A stretch of 14,344 nucleotides of DNA, from the NCBI GenBank assembly GCA_934555855.1, contig CAKTFL010000009.1, forward strand, positions 1-14,344, given 5' to 3'. Made by a program: the position numbers and the translations under genes. Source of the stretch: an uncultured Sphingomonas sp. (GTDB lineage: Bacteria; Pseudomonadota; Alphaproteobacteria; Sphingomonadales; Sphingomonadaceae). This document shows positions 7,257 to 14,344 of the stretch, in pieces. The first letter of the stretch is position 1, and every line of letters begins with the position of its first letter. A model generated the notes under the pieces. It did no database searches and was not told the origin of the DNA. It saw only the letters and a program-made list of their open reading frames with translations.

Positions 7257-8432
7257 ATGCACATCCACCCTCTGATCACTGACAGCGCGACGCTCGCCAA
7301 TCTGTGTACCCGCCTCGCCCGGGCCGACTTCATCACCGTCGATACGGAGTTCATGCGGGAAAGCACCTACTGGCCCGAGCTGTGCCTCATCCAAGTCGCC
7401 GACACGCAGGAGGCTGCCGCGATCGATCCGATGGCGCCGGGGCTGGACCTGCAACCGCTGCTCGACCTGCTGGTCAACAACGAGGATGTGCTGAAGGTCT
7501 TCCATGCCGGCGGGCAGGATATCGAGATCGTCTACAACCTGACCGGCAAGACGCCCCATCCGTTGTTCGACACGCAGGTCGCGGCCATGGCGCTGGGCCA
7601 GGGTGAGCAGATCGGCTATTCCAACCTGGTCGACAGCTGGCTGGGCATCAGCATCGACAAGGGTGCGCGGTTCACCGATTGGGCCCGCCGCCCGCTGGAT
7701 GCGCGGCAGATTGAATATGCGATCGGCGATGTGACCCACCTCGCCCGCATCTTTCCCAAGATGCTGGAACGGCTACGTAAAACTGGCCGAGGCGCCTGGC
7801 TGGACCAGGAGATGGAGCGGCTGGCGGATCCCTCGAATTACGCCAACGACCCCGATCAGGCATGGAAGCGCATCCGCGTGCCGAGTCGCAAGGCGGACGT
7901 ACTCGGCCGCTTGAAGGCGCTTGCCCGCTGGCGCGAGTTGGAGGCGCAGGCCAAGGACTTGCCGCGCGGGCGTATCGTCAAGGACGAGACGCTGGCTGAT
8001 CTCGCCGGACATGCGCCCCGGAAGCAGGCGGATCTCGCCAAGGTACGCGGCCTGACGGCGACCTGGGCGGGGAACGATATCGGCGGACGGCTGATGGCGG
8101 CGCTCGAAGGGGCCATTCCTCTGCCCGCGGACGAGATGCCGCCGCGGGACGACCGCAAGCCGGGGCTCGGCAAGGATGGCGCGCTGGTGGCCGACCTGCT
8201 GAAGCTGCTGCTTAAGATCCGTGCGCGCGATATCGACGTTGCTGCCAGGCTGCTGGCCCGGTCGGACGAGCTTGAGGCACTGGCAGCCGGCGCCCGCACC
8301 GGCCTGCCGATGCTGACCGGCTGGCGATATGATCAGTTCGGTCGCGATGCGCTCGATCTGGTAGAGGGGCGACTGGGCTTCGCGGTACGTGCCGGCAAGC
8401 TCACCATGACGCGCGCGGAGGAAACAGCATGA
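7257..8432 (+). CDS. rnd: Ribonuclease D
   Basis: A 3'-5' exoribonuclease of the DEDDy family that trims the 3' ends of tRNA precursors and other small RNAs. The catalytic acids are visible: D29 and E31 in VDTEFMRE, D88 in HAGGQDIEI, and Y154 and D158 in EYAIGDVTHL. The exonuclease domain covers about residues 1-175. An HRDC nucleic-acid-binding domain follows at about 210-290 (KALARWRELEAQAKDLPRGRIVKDETLADLA), then a C-terminal helical region. The 391 residues are normal for the family. The ATG at 7257 has only a weak AAGG at 7246-7249. TTGTCA (7223-7228) and TAAGGC (7245-7250), 16 bases apart, could alternatively be a promoter giving an almost leaderless message. A small lipoprotein gene follows with a four-base overlap. 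Confidence 0.95.
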   Translation: MHIHPLITDSATLANLCTRLARADFITVDTEFMRESTYWPELCLIQVADTQEAAAIDPMAPGLDLQPLLDLLVNNEDVLKVFHAGGQDIEIVYNLTGKTPHPLFDTQVAAMALGQGEQIGYSNLVDSWLGISIDKGARFTDWARRPLDARQIEYAIGDVTHLARIFPKMLERLRKTGRGAWLDQEMERLADPSNYANDPDQAWKRIRVPSRKADVLGRLKALARWRELEAQAKDLPRGRIVKDETLADLAGHAPRKQADLAKVRGLTATWAGNDIGGRLMAALEGAIPLPADEMPPRDDRKPGLGKDGALVADLLKLLLKIRARDIDVAARLLARSDELEALAAGARTGLPMLTGWRYDQFGRDALDLVEGRLGFAVRAGKLTMTRAEETA

Positions 8433-8707
8433 GGTTCGCCATCATTCCGATCGTCCTGCTCGGCGGCTGCGCGACGGTGTCGCCGCCCCAGCCGACCGGC
8501 CCGTGCCGTGTCGATGATGTCGCCGTCCGGCGCTTCATTGGCACTAAGTTCCGCCTGCGGCAGAAGGAGGAGGTCCAGGCGCTGACCAACTCGGCGACCG
8601 CGCGGGTGCTCCGGCCCGGTGACATGGCGACGATGGATTATCGGCCTGACCGGCTCAACGTCAGGCTGGACGAGTTCGGCCGGGTGGACGAGCTGCGATG
8701 CGGCTGA
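8429..8707 (+). CDS. Small lipoprotein of the I78 peptidase-inhibitor type
   Basis: A 92-residue protein with a short signal peptide ending in a lipobox (LLGGC, acylated cysteine C14), so it is probably anchored in the periplasm or outer membrane. The rest fits the inhibitor I78 family, a potato-inhibitor-I-like fold: C26, FIGTKF (36-41), the RVLRPGDMATMDYRPDRLNVRLDEFG block (59-84) and the terminal CG (C91). C26 and C91 would form the family disulfide. Members are thought to inhibit serine proteases, but most are uncharacterised and the activity here is inferred. The start at 8429 overlaps the rnd stop (ATGA) and follows a textbook GGAGG at 8417-8421. It is probably cotranslated with rnd, though no functional link to RNase D is evident. 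Confidence 0.85.
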   Translation: MRFAIIPIVLLGGCATVSPPQPTGPCRVDDVAVRRFIGTKFRLRQKEEVQALTNSATARVLRPGDMATMDYRPDRLNVRLDEFGRVDELRCG

Positions 8708-8728
8708 GTCCGCCCGGCGGGGTCGAAC

Positions 8729-10207
8729 TCAGCCGGTGAACGCCGGCTCACAGGAAAGAAAGCTCGCCAGCGCCGCATGGCGCTTCTGCACCGTCTCGCC
8801 ATAAAGGTCCCGGTCACCGTCGCTCAGTCCCAATACGAGCCTTCCCCCGTCCAGTCTCAGCGAGCTGCGCTCCAGCGGGCCTGCAAGTCCGCCGGACAGG
8901 CGCTGTCCGAGCCGCATCGCTAAACCCCAGGCGGCGGCGGCGCGGAGGTCCGCCAGGCCCGCCAGGTCGCTGAGCGGTGCCGGGCTGTGGGTGTCGCCGC
9001 AGAGGCTGGTGAACAGCGCCTGCGCCAGCAGCGCCCGTTCATGGGCGCTGATCGCGATCCAATTGCCGTGCAGCGCGATCTCCACGCCGCGTTCGGCGCG
9101 GAATTCGGGATTGGCGCGCCAACCCACATCCGCGAGAAGGCAGGCGACATGGCGTATACGGGCCTTCGCAGCGCCCTCACCCGTAAAAATCGGCGCGGTC
9201 CAACGGTCAAGAACATCACCATGTTCGGCAAAGCGGCCCTGCACGTCGCCCTCATCACGCGCGGCAGTCACCAGCGGGTCGGTGAAGCGGGTAGCGCCGT
9301 CCAGCGCCCCGTAAAGCAGCCCTTCGCGCAAGCCGAAGGCGGAGGCGATGGCGGTACGCGATCCCAGCAACCGGAGCAGCACCTCAAGCAACGCCGTCGC
9401 ATCGCCCAGCGTGGCGACACGGCCCGATGACAGGCCGGGCACCTCCTTCAGCTTGGCCTTGTCGCTGCGGGCTACGGTGCGGCCGAGGCGCGCCACGGTG
9501 GCGGGCGGCATGGCATAGCCGTGGATGATCGGCAGCGGGTAGTCGGACAGGTGCATGTCCAGACGCGCGAGCGCACGCCACGATCCGCCAACAAGGTAAA
9601 GCGGCAGGTCCTTTCCTGCGTCGAGCCAGCCGGCCCGCTCGATCAGGCCCGCCACATGCCTTTCCAGACCCTTGCCGCGCCGATCCGGCAGGGCGGCGAC
9701 ACGCAGGACGCCGAGCGGAAACGAGACCCGCTCCCCGACTGCACCACCCCGCACCTGAACCAGTTCGAGGCTGCCGCCACCAAGATCGGCGACGATGCCG
9801 TCCGCATCGGGAATGCCCGACAGCACTCCGAGTCCCGAGGCGATCGCCTCCTGCTCACCGGACAGCAGGTCGACCTCAAGTCCGAAGCTGGCGGCAGCGT
9901 CGATGAGGGACTGGCCATTGGATGCGTCGCGCACGGCCGCCGTCGCGACGGTTCGCAGCGAGGTTACGCCCATTTCACGCGCAACCGCGGCGAAGCGCGC
10001 CAGCGCTCTCCGTCCGGCCGCGAGCCCGGCATCGTCAATGGCACCCGTGGCGGCCAGGCCGCGGCCCAGCCCCGCCAGCACCTTTTCGTTAAACAGGATG
10101 GCGGGAATACGCGCCGGTCCCTGGTACACAACCAGGCGGATCGAATTGGAACCGATATCGATGATGGCGGTGCGCGGCTGGCTCGGCGAGTGCATGGGGC
10201 GAATCAC
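8729..10207 (-). CDS. ppx: Exopolyphosphatase (Ppx/GppA family)
   Basis: This protein belongs to the Ppx/GppA phosphatases of the ASKHA fold, which remove terminal phosphates from polyphosphate and, in some members, from pppGpp. Motifs are IIDIGSNSIRLVVY (15-28, phosphate-binding), TVATAAVRDASN (86-97), LLSGEQEA (114-121) with E120 as the likely catalytic glutamate, DLGGGSLEL (141-149), SFPLGVLR, and a C-terminal HD-like helical region. Length is 492 residues. The start is taken as GTG at 10207, overlapping the ppk1 stop (GTGA); an ATG at 10195 is the alternative and loses only four non-conserved residues. There is no good ribosome site, which fits translational coupling. Being directly downstream of ppk1 favours polyphosphate rather than pppGpp as the main substrate, but the sequence alone does not settle this. 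Confidence 0.93.
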   Translation of the reverse strand: MIRPMHSPSQPRTAIIDIGSNSIRLVVYQGPARIPAILFNEKVLAGLGRGLAATGAIDDAGLAAGRRALARFAAVAREMGVTSLRTVATAAVRDASNGQSLIDAAASFGLEVDLLSGEQEAIASGLGVLSGIPDADGIVADLGGGSLELVQVRGGAVGERVSFPLGVLRVAALPDRRGKGLERHVAGLIERAGWLDAGKDLPLYLVGGSWRALARLDMHLSDYPLPIIHGYAMPPATVARLGRTVARSDKAKLKEVPGLSSGRVATLGDATALLEVLLRLLGSRTAIASAFGLREGLLYGALDGATRFTDPLVTAARDEGDVQGRFAEHGDVLDRWTAPIFTGEGAAKARIRHVACLLADVGWRANPEFRAERGVEIALHGNWIAISAHERALLAQALFTSLCGDTHSPAPLSDLAGLADLRAAAAWGLAMRLGQRLSGGLAGPLERSSLRLDGGRLVLGLSDGDRDLYGETVQKRHAALASFLSCEPAFTG

Positions 10208-12363
10208 CAGGGCGGCAACTGTAGCGTCGGCACGCCGCCCGCCGTCTCCAGCGCCGCTCCCCGCCCGGATAGAGACGGGTTGGTCATGAAATAGCGATGG
10301 AGGTTGAAGGGCTTGTCGCCTGGCTCGACACGAACGTAGCTGCCATCCGGCTGCAAGGTCCAGCTTTGTTCGTCGTCAATCAGATTGGCGACCATGATCT
10401 GGTCGAGTACCTGATCGTGGACTGTGGGATTCAGGATGGGGAGCATATATTCGACCCGCCTGTCGAAATTGCGCGGCATCCAGTCCGCCGAGGAGATGAA
10501 CAGCTGCGCTCCGTCATTGGGGAGCGCCGCGCCGTTGCCGAACGCCCAGATGCGGCTGTGCTCCAGGAAGCGGCCGACGATTGACTTGACCCGAATGTTC
10601 TCCGACATCCCCTCGACGCCGGGCCGGAGGCAGCAGATGCCGCGGATGATCAACTCGATCTCCACACCCGCCGCGCTCGCCTCGTAGAGTTTCTCGATCA
10701 CGGCGGTGTCGACCAGCGAGTTCATCTTGGCCCAGATCGCACCGGGCTCGCCCGCACGGGCGCGCTCCGTCTCGGCCTGGATCAACGCCATCAGTCGCGC
10801 CCGCAGGTCGCGCGGCGACAAGCTGACATGGGTCAGCGCCGGCTCGACATAGCCGGTGATGTAGTTGAACATCTGCGCGGCGTCCGCCCCGATTGTCGGA
10901 TCGGCGGTGAAGAAGCTGATATCCGTGTAGATGCGCGCGGTGATCGGGTGATAGTTGCCCGTCCCGAAATGGCAGTACGTGCGGTAGCCGGCGCCCTCGC
11001 GGCGCACAACCATTGATATCTTTGCATGGGTCTTCCAGTCGATAAAGCCGTAGACGACCTGCACGCCAGCCCGCTCCAGCGCGGATGCCCAATAGAGGTT
11101 CTGTTCCTCATCGAAGCGGGCCTTCAGCTCGACGATAGCCGTTACCGACTTGCCCGCCTCGGCCGCGGCGATCAGCGCGTTGATCACCGCCGGCTGCTTG
11201 CCCGCCCGATACAGCGTCTGCTTGATCGCGACCACGTCGGGATCGATGGCGGCCTGCTTGAGAAACGCGAGCACCACCTCGAAGGTCTCGTAGGGATGCT
11301 GGACGACGATGTCCTTGGCCCTGATCGCCGCAAAGCAGTCACCCCCAAATTCACGGATGCGCTCGGGAAAGCGAGGCGTGAAGGGCGGGAATTTCAGGTC
11401 GGGACGCCCCTCGTCCACTAGCTTCGACAAATCGACGATGCCGAGCAGGTTGCCGCTTTCGGTGATGATCGCGTCGGCCCCGCCCAGTTCATCGCGCAGC
11501 ACGGCGGCAAGCGCATCGGAGATGCCGGTTTCCAGTTCCAGCCGAATCACCCGCCCGCGCCGGCGACGCTTGATCGCATTGGTGAAGTGTCGGACCAAGT
11601 CCTCCGCCTCTTCCTCGATCTCGATATCGCTGTCGCGCAGCACGCGGAAGGTGGCCGCCCCGTGCACCTCATATCCGGGAAACAGCACCGGCGCGAATCG
11701 CTTCAGCACCGTCTCCACGGCCACATAGCGCGCGGCCTCCCCCGGTATCCGCACGAATCGCGGCGTCGCGGCCGGCAGCATGACCAGCTCGCGAATCGGC
11801 TCCTGGTCCGAGTGGCGGACCAGATCGAAGATCACGCTGAGCCCCCCGTTGGGAATGAAGGGAAACGGATGGGCCGGGTCTAGCGCCTGGGGCGTAAGGG
11901 TCGGGAAGATCTGCTCGCGGAAATGCGTTTCCAGCCAGGTCGACGTTTCCGCATCGATCGCATCGCGCCGCAGAACGTAGACCCCTGCCTGGTCCAGCGC
12001 GTTCCGCAGGTCGCCCCAGACGGCCTGCTGGCTTTCCATCAGCCGGTCAGCCTCTCCGGTTATCGCGGCGAGCTGTTGCGTGACGGTCAGTCCGTCCGCC
12101 GATTGCTGCTGGACGTTCTGAAGCTGCTGCCCTTTCAGACCGGCGACACGGACCATGAAGAATTCGTCCAGGTTGGACCCGGAGATCGACAGGAAGCGCA
12201 GCCGTTCCAGCAAGGGGTGGGCGGTGTTGCACGCCTCCTCCAGCACGCGCCGGTTGAAGGCGAGCCAGGACAATTCGCGATTGAAGTATCGGTCGCCGTC
12301 CAGTTCACCGAACAGATCGTCGTCCTGCTCGGCCAGACGGGCGATGTGGGCGGGGCGGTTCAT
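10204..12363 (-). CDS. ppk1: Polyphosphate kinase 1
   Basis: PPK1 reversibly transfers the gamma phosphate of ATP to inorganic polyphosphate chains, through a phosphohistidine intermediate. The 719-residue length is normal. The N-terminal domain begins YFNRELSWLAFNRRVLEEA (26-44), and SISGSNLDEFFMVRVAGL (59-76) is the conserved nucleotide-side block. The two phospholipase-D-like C-terminal domains carry the two key histidines: H446 in DWKTHAKISMVVRREG and H465 in YCHFGTGNYHP. Their 19-residue separation equals that of H435 and H454 in E. coli. RSSADWMPRNFDRRVE-type sequence near the end is also conserved (here SSADWMPRNFDRRVEYMLPI). Its ATG overlaps the hdaA stop (ATGA) and its stop overlaps the ppx start (GTGA), placing it in the middle of a coupled operon. 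Confidence 0.97.
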   Translation of the reverse strand: MNRPAHIARLAEQDDDLFGELDGDRYFNRELSWLAFNRRVLEEACNTAHPLLERLRFLSISGSNLDEFFMVRVAGLKGQQLQNVQQQSADGLTVTQQLAAITGEADRLMESQQAVWGDLRNALDQAGVYVLRRDAIDAETSTWLETHFREQIFPTLTPQALDPAHPFPFIPNGGLSVIFDLVRHSDQEPIRELVMLPAATPRFVRIPGEAARYVAVETVLKRFAPVLFPGYEVHGAATFRVLRDSDIEIEEEAEDLVRHFTNAIKRRRRGRVIRLELETGISDALAAVLRDELGGADAIITESGNLLGIVDLSKLVDEGRPDLKFPPFTPRFPERIREFGGDCFAAIRAKDIVVQHPYETFEVVLAFLKQAAIDPDVVAIKQTLYRAGKQPAVINALIAAAEAGKSVTAIVELKARFDEEQNLYWASALERAGVQVVYGFIDWKTHAKISMVVRREGAGYRTYCHFGTGNYHPITARIYTDISFFTADPTIGADAAQMFNYITGYVEPALTHVSLSPRDLRARLMALIQAETERARAGEPGAIWAKMNSLVDTAVIEKLYEASAAGVEIELIIRGICCLRPGVEGMSENIRVKSIVGRFLEHSRIWAFGNGAALPNDGAQLFISSADWMPRNFDRRVEYMLPILNPTVHDQVLDQIMVANLIDDEQSWTLQPDGSYVRVEPGDKPFNLHRYFMTNPSLSGRGAALETAGGVPTLQLPPW

Positions 12364-12980
12364 GCCTCGTCACCGGGTCGCGCGATCAGGCCGGCATCGG
12401 CGAGGGCAGTACGGGCAAAGGGGATCGACAACCGCTTGCGCTGCTCCAGCACTTCCTGATCGAGAACGTCCACGGCGCGCAGAACGGCCAGATGACTACG
12501 TTCGATCCGTCGCGCCAGCCAATCGATCAGGTCGGCCCGCGCGTCGAGCCCGCGACGGTGAAGAAGTTGGGTAAGAAGACCATGCATCAGCGCGTCATCG
12601 GGGCCTTGGATGACAGCTATGTTACTGGCCGCAAGTCGCGAGCGCAGGTCCGGCAACGTCACCTGCCAGATCGGTGGCGTAGCATCGGCCACCATCAGCA
12701 GTGGCCGACGTTCCGCCTGAGCGCGGTTCCAGGCGTGGAACAGCTCGGTTTCGTCCATCCTTTCGGCATCGTCGATGACGCTGCCGCCGCTCTTGGCGGC
12801 GAAGATGCGGGCAAGCAGGCTGCGTCCCGACTTGCGGGGGCCGACCAGCACGGCGGTCCTGACCGGCCAGGTTCCCCAATGATCGAGCATGTGCGCCGCG
12901 CCCGCATTGGACGGCGAAAGGATAAAGGCGTCGTCGCGCGGATCCGCAGGCCAGGCAAGCGGCAGGGCGATCTGGCTCAT
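12360..12980 (-). CDS. hdaA: HdaA-type regulator of DnaA (DnaA-related AAA+ protein)
   Basis: HdaA, with the sliding clamp, stimulates ATP hydrolysis by DnaA after initiation and so limits re-replication. The 206-residue protein is a DnaA AAA+ module without the DNA-binding domain. At the N-terminus, QIALPLAW (3-10) fits the clamp-binding motif of the family. The Walker A position reads GPRKSGRS (47-54), with R53 where lysine is usual. VIDDAE (68-73) fits Walker B, and R115 in DLRSRLAAS fits the box VII arginine finger. The C-terminal lid is RRGLDARADLIDWLARRIERSHLAVLRAVDVLDQ (142-175), followed by QRKRLSIPFAR (180-190). The start overlaps the DUF2066 stop (ATGA). The position just ahead of ppk1 and near purM matches my recollection of alphaproteobacterial hdaA loci. 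Family firm; the Walker A change is discussed separately. Confidence 0.88.
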   Translation of the reverse strand: MSQIALPLAWPADPRDDAFILSPSNAGAAHMLDHWGTWPVRTAVLVGPRKSGRSLLARIFAAKSGGSVIDDAERMDETELFHAWNRAQAERRPLLMVADATPPIWQVTLPDLRSRLAASNIAVIQGPDDALMHGLLTQLLHRRGLDARADLIDWLARRIERSHLAVLRAVDVLDQEVLEQRKRLSIPFARTALADAGLIARPGDEA

Positions 12981-14227
12981 CCGGCACTGGCGCTCCCTGG
13001 CGCTACGTCCGGCGGCACCAGGCGCGGCGCGAGCCGGATGCGGATGGTCTGCCCCTGGCCGAACACCTGATAGCCTCTGGCTTCCAGCGCGGCGTGGAAC
13101 GCCTCCGGATCGCCGTCATAGCTGACCCGGACCACCGATACGCCGCCCAGCGCGAGGCTGGTGGTCTGGGCCGAGCGCACCCCGGCGACGGAACGCAGGG
13201 CCGATTCCGCATTGGCGACCGCGGATGAGCTAGGCGTATCCACCTGAACCGTGATCGGAATGCCCTGCCCCGTCGTCGTGCCGGCGGCGAGATTGCTCAT
13301 GATGTCGTCGACGACGCTTTCGTCATCGGCCGGCTCCGTTTCCGGCGGCGGTGGTGCGGGCGGCGGCGACAGGGTAGGATCGGGGTTCAGCGCGCCGGAG
13401 CGCAGGGCGGCGGTGTACAAAGCGTCCAGGCGCTTGACTCCGGCATCCAGCAACTGCGGCAGGCCCGCCGAACTGCCGACGCGCAACGTGAAGCTGCCGA
13501 GAAGCTCGTTGTCGGGACCATGGCGCGCCTGGAAGACCCCGATCACCGGCCCTCCCGGCCATTGCCGCAGTAGCCGCACGGTCGGGATCATCACGTCCGA
13601 TGCGCCATATTGATCGATGATCGTCCGCCACCATCCCCGGCCCCGGCGTTCGGTCTGGCCGAGGTTGAGCAACAGCGAATCGGGACCCGTTCCCGCCAGC
13701 CGAACATAATCGAGGGCACTGTTGCCCGTTCGGAAACGCGCCCATGCCTGTTGCCAGTCGCTGCGCTGCTCGAAAGCGCTTGCAACACCGCCCGACCATT
13801 GCACCGGGATCACAAGGATCGGCGCCGACCGCTCGGAATAGGCACTGACCCCCAGCAACGACGCTGCCCGCGCCCGGTTGAACAGCACGCCGAGCCGCGC
13901 AACGTATCGCTTTGGCCCGATCTGCTCGTTTTCGATAACGATGCCCGACACAAGCTGGTCGAGGACGCCGTCGCCGACAGACGTGCCCGGCGCACCCAGC
14001 CGGCCCGCCAGCTGTGCCCACGCCTTGCGCTGCGCCGCCCGCCAGCCGCCATAACGGGCGGCGTCGGCGTCAGGGCCGCTGACGTCCACCGTGATCCCGG
14101 ACACCTCGTAATCGCTGCCGCTATCGACAGGCGCGATCCCGCGGCCGCCGCCCTCGATCTGGGCGAGCACGGCCCCCGAGCCCAGCGCAAGAGCGGCACC
14201 GGCGGTGAGCAGGGATCGGGTATTCAT
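12977..14227 (-). CDS. Secreted DUF2066-family protein of unknown function
   Basis: A 416-residue protein that I place in the uncharacterised DUF2066 family from SDYEVSGITVDVSGPDADAARYGGWRAAQRKAW (38-70) and VSGIVIENEQIGPKRYVARLGVLFNRARAASLLG (93-126). The ATG at 14227 gives a Sec signal peptide (NTRS, a hydrophobic run, cleavage after AVLA at 22), so the mature protein should be periplasmic. An earlier in-frame ATG at 14338 would destroy the signal peptide and overlap purM. A Pro/Glu/Asp-rich linker (about 283-303) separates the main domain from a C-terminal alpha/beta module (323-399: PITVQVDT...GYQVFGQGQTIRIRL) with a pattern like heavy-metal-associated-type folds but without a CXXC metal site. 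It heads the leftward hdaA-ppk1-ppx transcript. The function is unknown. Confidence 0.8.
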   Translation of the reverse strand: MNTRSLLTAGAALALGSGAVLAQIEGGGRGIAPVDSGSDYEVSGITVDVSGPDADAARYGGWRAAQRKAWAQLAGRLGAPGTSVGDGVLDQLVSGIVIENEQIGPKRYVARLGVLFNRARAASLLGVSAYSERSAPILVIPVQWSGGVASAFEQRSDWQQAWARFRTGNSALDYVRLAGTGPDSLLLNLGQTERRGRGWWRTIIDQYGASDVMIPTVRLLRQWPGGPVIGVFQARHGPDNELLGSFTLRVGSSAGLPQLLDAGVKRLDALYTAALRSGALNPDPTLSPPPAPPPPETEPADDESVVDDIMSNLAAGTTTGQGIPITVQVDTPSSSAVANAESALRSVAGVRSAQTTSLALGGVSVVRVSYDGDPEAFHAALEARGYQVFGQGQTIRIRLAPRLVPPDVAPGSASAG

Positions 14228-14291
14228 GCTGCGACGCCTTTTGGCGAACCAGCCGTGGAAATCCAAGCGCGTTGTGGCTAGCAGGCTCGTC

Positions 14292-14344
14292 ATGGCCGAC
14301 GATAACGCTTCCGCTCCCCACGCCTCCGGTTCGTACACCTATGC
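14292..14344 (+). CDS. purM: Phosphoribosylformylglycinamidine cyclo-ligase, 5' fragment
   Basis: Only the first 17 codons plus two bases are in the window: MADDNASAPHASGSYTYA. The SYTYA end matches the conserved start of alphaproteobacterial PurM proteins (SYTYAQAGV...), the enzyme that closes the imidazole ring to make aminoimidazole ribonucleotide in purine synthesis. Its place, divergent from the DUF2066-hdaA side, fits a purM-hdaA neighbourhood known from other alphaproteobacteria. With so little sequence the call depends on this short match and on context. No strong ribosome site is visible; the 64 bases between 14227 and 14292 must hold both divergent promoters, and I see no clear hexamer pair there. 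Confidence 0.65.
   Translation, partial: MADDNASAPHASGSYTY

Noticed and set aside
8731..8748. Small hairpin (AGCCGG / CCGGCT, six-base loop) at the ppx stop
   Set aside because: Only six pairs, no T-run, and mostly inside the last ppx codons; not enough for a terminator call although the gap to the lipoprotein gene is only 21 bases.
9521..10294. Plus-strand open frame across ppx and the end of ppk1
   Set aside because: It runs opposite two intact coding regions and shows no domain-like pattern.
1..14344. Search for CRISPR arrays, insertion sequences, phage genes, tRNAs or a defence island
   Set aside because: No regularly spaced repeats, transposase or integrase motifs, tRNA-like sequence or defence-type domains were seen; every gene but two belongs to a known family, and all sit in compact housekeeping operons.

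Overview
The window reads as ordinary core chromosome from a GC-rich alphaproteobacterium, most likely a sphingomonad (Sphingomonas or a close relative). I base this on the protein sequences and on gene order: dusB divergent from a fused ispDF, a lipA-ratA pair facing cinA, aspS divergent from rnd, and a DUF2066-hdaA-ppk1-ppx cluster divergent from purM. No transposase, integrase, phage gene, tRNA, rRNA or CRISPR array is visible, and no gap between genes exceeds about 180 bases. I found no new multi-gene system.

Left part (1-5223). dusB, whose 3' end is cut off by the window edge, runs leftward. Divergent from it is a rightward, translationally coupled set: ispDF (isoprenoid precursor synthesis), an unrecognised secreted four-cysteine protein, and a stand-alone CinA/PncC-type amidase. 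Its 3' end overlaps the 3' end of the leftward lipA-ratA pair (lipoate synthesis and a COQ10/START-type protein) by 61 bases. A beta-class carbonic anhydrase diverges from lipA and ends at a strong hairpin.

Middle part (5255-8707). aspS (aspartyl-tRNA synthetase, with residues suggesting the non-discriminating type) runs leftward and rnd (RNase D) rightward. The 181-base gap between them holds an imperfect palindromic element of about 81 bases that resembles dispersed intergenic repeats. rnd is followed, with a 4-base overlap, by a small lipoprotein of the I78 peptidase-inhibitor type.

Right part (8729-14344). Four leftward genes overlap stop-to-start in series: a secreted DUF2066 protein, hdaA (DnaA-related regulator of replication initiation), ppk1 (polyphosphate kinase) and ppx (exopolyphosphatase). 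Polyphosphate synthesis, polyphosphate breakdown and control of DnaA are therefore probably made from one message. purM begins divergently and leaves the window after 17 codons.

The points most worth a second look are the Arg-for-Lys change in the HdaA Walker A motif, the overlapped hdaA-ppk1-ppx cluster, the palindromic element in front of aspS, the 12-base palindrome at the ispDF start, and the unknown gene between ispDF and cinA.
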